Assembly (NCBI GenBank): GCA_021106775.1
Contig: JAIOTL010000120.1
Span: 1-6,669, forward strand
Direction: 5' to 3'
Source: Planctomycetota bacterium
Lineage (GTDB): Bacteria > Planctomycetota > UBA8742 > SKZP01 > JAIOTL01
DNA: 6,669 bases
The notes under the pieces were generated by a model that made no database searches, had not been told where the DNA came from, and saw only the letters and a program-made list of their open reading frames with translations. Positions 1 through 5,209 of the stretch are shown piece after piece. A program made the position numbers and the translations under genes. How positions within the stretch are numbered: the stretch's first letter is position 1; each line of letters begins with the position of its first letter.

Positions 1-1443
1 CTTGGAAATCTCGACATTTATACTTCGCGCGGTGTTTCGCCTGCGATAAACTGGCGTTATACAGGTGATTACAGTATTTCAGGGATAAATTCATGGTATT
101 TATACGATAACGGCTTTGATACAAAACGTAACAGAGACCTCGGTTTTTATCCGCTTGAAAACAATAACCGAGTTAAGTTTGAATTCTGGTATTTGCAGAT
201 GTTTCCAAACGATCTCAGGTTTTCCGGTCAGCTTTCACGGTGGTCGGACGAGAATTTGCTCAGAGAATTCTTCGAGTCTGAATTTAAAATACAGAAGAAC
301 AGAGATACTTTTGCTGAGTTAAGTCAATACAGCTCGAAAGTTGGTTTTCAACTCTTGTACAAACAGCAATTGAACGATTTCATCGAAACAACCGAATACA
401 AGCCTCAACTCAAAGCATATATTTTCCCGATTTCCGTGTTAGACTTTTATAATAATGGACTTTATCTGCATCTGGACACTGATTTTTCAGAGGTAGCATT
501 TAATCCTGGTGAAGATTCTGTGGCTGCTTACTCCGAGACAAACAGACTCGTGATAACACCCGGTGTAACAAGAACCATGGATTTCGAATATTTTTCTATA
601 ATGCTGCGGTCGTGTTCTACGACGGGCTGGTACGATTTTGAATATAGTTTAAACGACCAGAATGGACCGGATTGGCTGACATTTAAATCTGAAGCAGTCA
701 TCAGAACTTTCATTTACAAAGATTTCCCTGAATTCAGGTCGAATTTCTTCAATATTTCAGGCTTAAAACACATTATCATGCCGGAATTTTCATATATCGG
801 ACAATATCCGAACACTTTCTACAACGGCAAAAAATTGAAGGATTTTCACACTTATGATGAAATTGACCCCGTTGAAAGATTCGATGTATTTGTATTTCTG
901 CTGAAAAACACTTTATATTCCTCACGAAACGGCAAAGTCATAACTTTTCTGGATTTGCTGCTTGAACAAACCATTTATCTGTATCCAAACAGAGATAATG
1001 AAAGCAGGATTTTTGGTGACCTATACGGCAAATTCGTTATGAATCCTTTTGATATTCTGAGGTTGAATGCGGACATGCTTTTTGACTCTGGAACTGGTGT
1101 TTTTGAGCGTTGGAGTGTTGGTTTTAACATCAATTTCGAGAAAATCAATTTCGGGCTTGAGCAAAGATATATCAGGGATGTGAGCGTTATTTCGAGCTTT
1201 AATACTTCGTGGAATTTTTCACCTGTTTACTCTTTCAGCATGAATGTATATTATGAAACCGAAAAGACAGATATTCAGCAGTTTGAGGTTTCGATACAAA
1301 GGAGATTTTCAGCGTTTGCCATAGGTTTTACCTTCAGACGGGATATTCCTTATGACGACACGGTTTATATCTTCAATATTGTACCCACAGGTGTTTTTGC
1401 CTCGAAGAATATTTCAGTATCATCCCCTGAGACCCCGAAATAA
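1..1443 (+). CDS. lptD: LptD-like LPS-assembly outer-membrane protein, C-terminal part (5' end outside window)
   Basis: The frame is open from base 1 to the TAA at 1441-1443 and gives 480 residues. The Met codon at 193 is internal, because in-frame coding of the same character continues upstream of it, so the true start lies before the window. LptD is the outer-membrane beta-barrel that, with the LptE lipoprotein, inserts lipopolysaccharide into the outer leaflet. The evidence is alternating polar/aromatic strand patterns throughout, plus family-like stretches: RWSDENLLREFFESEF near residues 80-95, LKHIIMPEFSYIG near 255-267 (matching the 'RH.leP.l.Y' region of LptD), and repeated strand-turn units to the end. 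The N-terminal periplasmic OstA domain and signal peptide are not in the window. The protein ends in a polar tail (SSPETPK) rather than the C-terminal aromatic residue common in barrels. Another large barrel family is possible but less likely; the call rests on pattern recognition. Confidence 0.72.
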   Translation, partial: LGNLDIYTSRGVSPAINWRYTGDYSISGINSWYLYDNGFDTKRNRDLGFYPLENNNRVKFEFWYLQMFPNDLRFSGQLSRWSDENLLREFFESEFKIQKNRDTFAELSQYSSKVGFQLLYKQQLNDFIETTEYKPQLKAYIFPISVLDFYNNGLYLHLDTDFSEVAFNPGEDSVAAYSETNRLVITPGVTRTMDFEYFSIMLRSCSTTGWYDFEYSLNDQNGPDWLTFKSEAVIRTFIYKDFPEFRSNFFNISGLKHIIMPEFSYIGQYPNTFYNGKKLKDFHTYDEIDPVERFDVFVFLLKNTLYSSRNGKVITFLDLLLEQTIYLYPNRDNESRIFGDLYGKFVMNPFDILRLNADMLFDSGTGVFERWSVGFNINFEKINFGLEQRYIRDVSVISSFNTSWNFSPVYSFSMNVYYETEKTDIQQFEVSIQRRFSAFAIGFTFRRDIPYDDTVYIFNIVPTGVFASKNISVSSPETPK

Positions 1444-1488
1444 TGTTGAATAATACACCAAAACCAACCAATTCAGTTTATAGGTTCT

Positions 1489-1507
1489 AAGCTATAATTT
1501 ATAGCTT
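1489..1507. repeat. Perfect 9-bp inverted repeat, possible operator
   Basis: AAGCTATAA (1489-1497) and TTATAGCTT (1499-1507) are exact reverse complements around a single central T. The last two bases of the right arm are the first two bases of the TTGACA -35 box that follows. A symmetric site touching a -35 element is a classic position for a dimeric repressor or activator, but no regulator is identified. It is a poor terminator candidate: the stem is AT-rich and is followed by GACAGCCC, with no T-run. Confidence 0.45.
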
Positions 1508-1534
1508 GACAGCCCATTTGAAGTTTGGTATTCT
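1506..1534 (+). promoter_or_regulatory. Sigma70-type promoter upstream of polA
   Basis: The -35 box is a consensus TTGACA at 1506-1511. A 17-nt spacer leads to TATTCT at 1529-1534 (4 of 6 to TATAAT), and this is preceded by TG at 1526-1527, one base away, as in extended -10 promoters. The predicted transcription start is near A1541. The nearest downstream gene is polA, which would then carry a leader of about 200 nt. The motif match is good. Doubts are the long leader, and that Bacteroidota-type primary sigma factors prefer a different consensus (TTG / TAnnTTTG). Confidence 0.45.
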
Positions 1535-1726
1535 TTTTATATCGACTTTCCTATCTGTATAAGCCTGTGTTTGATGAGTGGTTTTCAAGCTCAGCACAGC
1601 ACAAATACCTCAAAAACTGATTTCATTTATTGATTAACTAAATTTGCGTAATCATATTTCGCGCAGGTAAATCTTTACAAACAATTGAAATCAATGAATT
1701 TTATATCTTCGAGGTACCGTGTTTTC

Positions 1727-1730
1727 GGAG
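1727..1730 (+). promoter_or_regulatory. Weak ribosome binding site used to place the polA start
   Basis: GGAG lies 12 nt before the ATG at 1743, somewhat further than ideal. The competing GTG at 1719 has GAGG at 1711-1714 only 4 nt away, which is too close. Neither site is strong. The ATG is preferred because family N-termini begin just before the conserved 'IIDGHHRIYKSYYA' segment. Confidence 0.35.
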
Positions 1731-1742
1731 AATACAGCCCAT

Positions 1743-4565
1743 ATGACAAAGCATTTATACATTATTGACGGTCATCACAGAATTTATAAATCTTATTATG
1801 CAATCGCTCCCGGCTTGACAACACCTTTGGGAGCGCCTGTTAATGCGGTTTATGGCTTTGTCAGCACGTTGAATAAATTGATAAAAACCAGAAAGCCCGA
1901 TTATTTGCTTGTTGCGTTCGATTTACCTGGAAAAACTTTTCGCAATGATATTTACGAGGATTACAAAGCGACGAGGAAACCACCACCTGAGGATTTAGTC
2001 GAGCAGTTCCCGATTATTCAGGAAGTTTTGCGAACGCTTGGAATTCCTCAGATTTCAATGGTAAATTATGAGGCTGACGACGTTATGGGTGCGGTTGCGA
2101 AGCAGTGGGGCAAAGAAGACTTGAAGGTTTGGATTGTTACGGGCGATAAGGACGCGAAGCAGCTTTTGTCGGAAAACATTGCAATTTTTGATATTGATAA
2201 AAATGTTGAGTTTGGTGAGAAGCAACTATTTGAAGCATGGGGAATCAAGCCTGAGCAGGTAATTGATTATCTCGCGATGGTCGGTGATACTTCTGACAAT
2301 GTACCGGGAATTCCGAAAGTAGGCGAAAAAACCGCGCTTCCGGTGATACAGAAATATGGCACACTTGAAAATATACTGGAAAGTGCAGACAAAATCGCTG
2401 ATGACGATGCGCTTAAGATTCGCGGGAAAGCGGGATTCGCAGCAAAACTTCGGGAAAATACTGATATTGCCCTATTGTCGAAAAAACTCGTTACAATCAA
2501 GACCGACCTGGATTTGCCGGTAAAACTTGATGAATGCAAATATGCTGAGCCTGAACCCGCAAAAATCCTTAATCTTTTCAAGGAACTTGGATTCAATACT
2601 TTCATCCGGGATTTTCAGCTTTTGGAAAAAGTCAACGACCAGGTTGAAACTGATTATGTCTGCGTCAATACTGATGAAACTTTCGATAGATTTAAGAATG
2701 CACTGGCAAAAGCAATCGAAAATCAGGGATATTTCGCTTTTGACACTGAAACCTGCAACCTCGAAACATTAAACATCAATCTTGCTGAAAATTCTGATGG
2801 TAACGATGGATTTTTCCAAAGCAGCAAAAAAAAGAAAGAAAAACTGCAAAAAATCGACCCAATCAACAGCGAAGTGATAGGTTATTCCGTTTCGTTCGCA
2901 CCAAACACAGGATATTACGTACCGTTAATCGCACCTGCAGGTGAAAAACTCCTCGACAGAAATAGGATTTTAACCCATATAAAACCGATTCTTGAGGATG
3001 AAAAGGTCGGCAAAATCGGGCATAATCTCAAGTTTGACATACTCGCTCTCAGAAATCTGGGGATTAAGCTCAGGGGAATCAAGGCGGACACACTTGTTGC
3101 TGCTTATTTGCTCAACCCAGGGAAATCAAAACTCAGTCTTGATTATCTTGCAATTGAACTACTTGGCAGAAACACGATTAAAATCACCGAATTGATTGGC
3201 GAGGACAAGAAAAACCAGATAACCATGGCAGAAGTACCTCTTGAGAAAATCGCGCCATATGCTGCTGAAGACGCCGACATTTCCTACCAACTTTACCTGA
3301 AACTTCGCGACAAACTTGAAGAAACAGGGCTGACGAAACTCGCTGATGACTTGGAATTCCCGCTTGTTTCCGTTCTCAGTGACATCGAAAGTCGTGGAAT
3401 GAAGCTTGATACAGGATTTTTAGAAGGATTCTCAAACGAATTGAAAAACATGATTGAAACCTGTAAGACGGCGATTCACGATGAAGCGGGATATGAATTC
3501 AATATTCGTTCAACAAAGGAACTGCAAACGCTGCTCTTTGAAAAAAGGGAATTTCCAATCATTAAAAAGACACCGAAGTCCGGTCCTTCAACCGACGAAG
3601 AAGTGTTATCCGATTTAGCTGTGCAATTCCCCGAAGACAAGCTTTTGCCGTTGATTATCGAATATCGTGAACTTTACAAACTTAAATCAACATATTCAGA
3701 CGCACTGCCAAAGCTCGTTAACAGAAGAACCAAAAAGATTCATACTTCGTTCAATCAATGCGTTACAGCCACAGGCAGGCTTTCGTCAACCGACCCGAAT
3801 CTGCAGAATATTCCGGTGCGAACTGAAATGGGACGCAAAATCCGCGGAGCGTTCGTGCCGTCATCCGATGAACTTATCTTCATCTCAGCCGATTATTCTC
3901 AGGTTGAGCTTCGGTTACTGGCACATTTCAGCAAAGATGAAGTTCTGGTTAAAGCGTTTAACAAGGATAGGGATATTCACAAAATTGTCGCCTCCGAGAT
4001 TTACGGCATCGACCAAGGATTTGTTACGCCGGAAATGCGGAGTATGGGAAAAACCATCAACTTCAGCGTGATTTACGGCAAAACTCCATATGGTTTGTCA
4101 AAGCAGATGCATATTTCCTTTAAGGAAGCAAAAAGTTTTATCGATAATTATTTCGAACGTTTCAGCGGTGTCAGACAATATTTTGACGATGTACTAAATT
4201 CTGCTCGGGAAAACGGATTTGTTACAACAATTCTCGGAAGACGCAGATTTCTGCCTGAACTCAAGATTCAAAACAAACAAAAGTCCGCACAATCAGAACG
4301 TGAGGCGATAAACACAACAATTCAGGGCTCAGCAGCAGATTTGATAAAAGTTGCGATGATTCAGGTTCAAAAAACGATTGAAATGCAGAAACTTGACATG
4401 CACATGGTTTTACAGATTCACGATGAGCTGGTGTTTGAAGTACAAAAGGAAAAGGCGCAAGAATATTCGCAAATTATTCGCAAGCAGATGCAGGACGCTA
4501 TGAAACTTGAAATACCGTTGAAGGTTAACGTTAAAATCGCGGAGAATTGGGCAAAGTTGAAATAG
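1743..4565 (+). CDS. polA: DNA polymerase I with 5' nuclease, 3'-5' proofreading and polymerase domains
   Basis: This is a full-length family A polymerase of 940 residues, used in Okazaki-fragment RNA removal, gap filling and excision repair. The 5'-nuclease domain (about 1-290) has the expected acidic residues: D9 in IIDG, D60 in AFD, E110/D112/D113 in YEADD, D135/D137 in TGDKD and D182/D185 in GDTSDN, followed by the helix-hairpin-helix. The 3'-5' exonuclease domain (about 325-530) keeps Exo I (D334, E336 in FDTET), Exo II (D432 in HNLKFD) and Exo III (Y506, D510 in YAAED), so proofreading should be active. The polymerase domain has motif A (D717 in SADYSQVELR), the O-helix (R766, K770, F774, Y778) and motif C (D894 in IHDELVFEV). 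F774 matches the Phe that discriminates against dideoxynucleotides in E. coli Pol I. A lysine-rich insertion (about 342-377) follows Exo I. A GTG at 1719 in the same frame would add eight residues; the ATG fits family N-termini better. coaE follows after 40 nt. Confidence 0.97.
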   Translation: MTKHLYIIDGHHRIYKSYYAIAPGLTTPLGAPVNAVYGFVSTLNKLIKTRKPDYLLVAFDLPGKTFRNDIYEDYKATRKPPPEDLVEQFPIIQEVLRTLGIPQISMVNYEADDVMGAVAKQWGKEDLKVWIVTGDKDAKQLLSENIAIFDIDKNVEFGEKQLFEAWGIKPEQVIDYLAMVGDTSDNVPGIPKVGEKTALPVIQKYGTLENILESADKIADDDALKIRGKAGFAAKLRENTDIALLSKKLVTIKTDLDLPVKLDECKYAEPEPAKILNLFKELGFNTFIRDFQLLEKVNDQVETDYVCVNTDETFDRFKNALAKAIENQGYFAFDTETCNLETLNINLAENSDGNDGFFQSSKKKKEKLQKIDPINSEVIGYSVSFAPNTGYYVPLIAPAGEKLLDRNRILTHIKPILEDEKVGKIGHNLKFDILALRNLGIKLRGIKADTLVAAYLLNPGKSKLSLDYLAIELLGRNTIKITELIGEDKKNQITMAEVPLEKIAPYAAEDADISYQLYLKLRDKLEETGLTKLADDLEFPLVSVLSDIESRGMKLDTGFLEGFSNELKNMIETCKTAIHDEAGYEFNIRSTKELQTLLFEKREFPIIKKTPKSGPSTDEEVLSDLAVQFPEDKLLPLIIEYRELYKLKSTYSDALPKLVNRRTKKIHTSFNQCVTATGRLSSTDPNLQNIPVRTEMGRKIRGAFVPSSDELIFISADYSQVELRLLAHFSKDEVLVKAFNKDRDIHKIVASEIYGIDQGFVTPEMRSMGKTINFSVIYGKTPYGLSKQMHISFKEAKSFIDNYFERFSGVRQYFDDVLNSARENGFVTTILGRRRFLPELKIQNKQKSAQSEREAINTTIQGSAADLIKVAMIQVQKTIEMQKLDMHMVLQIHDELVFEVQKEKAQEYSQIIRKQMQDAMKLEIPLKVNVKIAENWAKLK

Positions 4566-4597
4566 GATATATATTTTTTTAGTTCACAATTATTTGC

Positions 4598-4601
4598 AGG
4601 A
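4598..4601 (+). promoter_or_regulatory. Ribosome binding site placing the coaE start
   Basis: AGGA lies 4 nt before the ATG at 4606. An in-frame TTG at 4594 would put this element inside the gene and add four residues ahead of the usual CoaE N-terminus (MITIGL...), so the ATG is chosen. Confidence 0.5.
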
Positions 4602-4605
4602 TAAA

Positions 4606-5196
4606 ATGATAACAATTGGTTTATATTCAGACATAGGCAGTGGAAAAAGTTTCGTGGCGGAGATATTCCGAAATTTCGGAGCTTTTGTGATTAACGCTGA
4701 CAGAGAAGTCGCAAAACTTCTGGTAACCGACGATATTAAAACAGAAATACAACAGCATTTTCCCGATGCGGTTCACGAAAACACAATTGACAAAGGATAT
4801 TTGGCGCGGACGGTTTTTGCGAACAAAGCAAAACTTATCGAGCTTGAAGAAATAATTCATCCGCCTGTTAAAAAGATTCTTTGGCAGAAATATCACGAAG
4901 CAGAGAAAAATAATACTGAAATACTCGTTCTCGATGTCCCGCTTTTGTACGATTCTGAGTTTGAGGATATTTGCGATGTGCGAATATTCATCGATACAAA
5001 AGATGACGTACGTTTTGATAGACTTCAAAAAAATCGAGGGTTGTGCAAGGACGAAGTGCTTAAACGTGAAAAATTCCAACCCGCTCACGAACTGAAATTA
5101 CAAAAAGCAGATTTTGTTATCACTAACTCTGATGACAAACTTCATACCGAAGAGCAAGTAAAACAAATTTTAACAATAATCAAGAAAAACTCATAA
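4606..5196 (+). CDS. coaE: Dephospho-CoA kinase (CoaE)
   Basis: CoaE phosphorylates the ribose 3'-hydroxyl of dephospho-CoA with ATP, the final step of coenzyme A synthesis, in the cytosol. The 196-residue length is normal. Family features in order: N-terminal MITIGL strand, P-loop ending IGSGKS (residues 10-15), VINADREVAKLL (28-39, usually VIDAD), the IHPPV segment (HP motif), VLDVPLLYDSEF (the PLL substrate-binding signature), FDRLQKNRG (lid arginines), the R...Q helix (REKFQ), and a closing KADFVITNSD (family pattern AD.vI.N). Oddities lie in the P-loop: residues 7-9 are Y-S-D where T-G-G is usual, so the first glycine of GxxxxGK[ST] is Ser8, and F16 replaces the usual Thr. N30 replaces the first Asp of the DAD motif, while the second (D32) is kept. 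The gene lies 40 nt after polA and 13 nt before rho, so it is probably cotranscribed with both. The gap to polA has a T7 run but no hairpin before it. Confidence 0.93.
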   Translation: MITIGLYSDIGSGKSFVAEIFRNFGAFVINADREVAKLLVTDDIKTEIQQHFPDAVHENTIDKGYLARTVFANKAKLIELEEIIHPPVKKILWQKYHEAEKNNTEILVLDVPLLYDSEFEDICDVRIFIDTKDDVRFDRLQKNRGLCKDEVLKREKFQPAHELKLQKADFVITNSDDKLHTEEQVKQILTIIKKNS

Positions 5197-5203
5197 GAAG
5201 GAG
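5197..5203 (+). promoter_or_regulatory. Strong Shine-Dalgarno of rho
   Basis: GAAGGAG starts directly after the coaE stop codon and ends 6 nt before the ATG at 5210. It is the best Shine-Dalgarno in the window, since polA and coaE have only weak ones. It fixes the rho start and suggests that rho is translated more efficiently than its operon partners, possibly with help from ribosomes terminating on coaE. Confidence 0.75.
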
Positions 5204-5209
5204 CAATTC

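Larger units (their letters stand above)
1444..1742. other. Intergenic region between lptD-like gene and polA
   Basis: This AT-rich gap of about 300 bp has no credible coding sequence, tRNA or recognisable riboswitch. It contains an inverted repeat at 1489-1507 and a sigma70-type promoter at 1506-1534, annotated separately. The rest (about 1541-1742) would be a long 5' leader of polA if that promoter serves it. I found only short, weak inverted repeats in this leader, such as ATTGATT at 1629-1635 facing AATCAAT at 1689-1695. There is no hairpin followed by a T-run, so termination of the upstream gene is not explained by an intrinsic terminator. Confidence 0.7.

Noticed and set aside
193..1443. 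Treating ATG 193 as the start of the first gene
   Set aside because: The same frame is open from base 1 with similar barrel-like sequence (for example NNRVKFEFWYLQ just before it), so 193 is an internal Met and the gene is cut by the window edge.
1574..1633. 19-codon ORF starting at ATG 1574 in the lptD-polA gap
   Set aside because: Very short, no Shine-Dalgarno before it, no recognisable peptide.
1639..1646. TAAATTTG, a match to the Bacteroidota -7 element TAnnTTTG
   Set aside because: It lies at a reasonable distance from polA, but there is no TTG-type -33 element at the right spacing, and such 8-mers occur often by chance in AT-rich DNA. It stays a fallback if the promoter at 1506-1534 proves inactive.
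3667..4071. 134-codon + strand ORF inside polA
   Set aside because: It overlaps the conserved polymerase motif A and O-helix region in another frame, and its product has no family features.
4566..4605. Terminator between polA and coaE suggested by the T7 run at 4574-4580
   Set aside because: There is no GC-containing hairpin before the T-run, only TATATA, and coaE follows closely with its own ribosome binding site.
4627..5088. Minus-strand 153-codon ORF opposite coaE
   Set aside because: A shadow of a clearly conserved gene; it has Phe/Ile/Cys-rich antisense composition and no recognisable domain.
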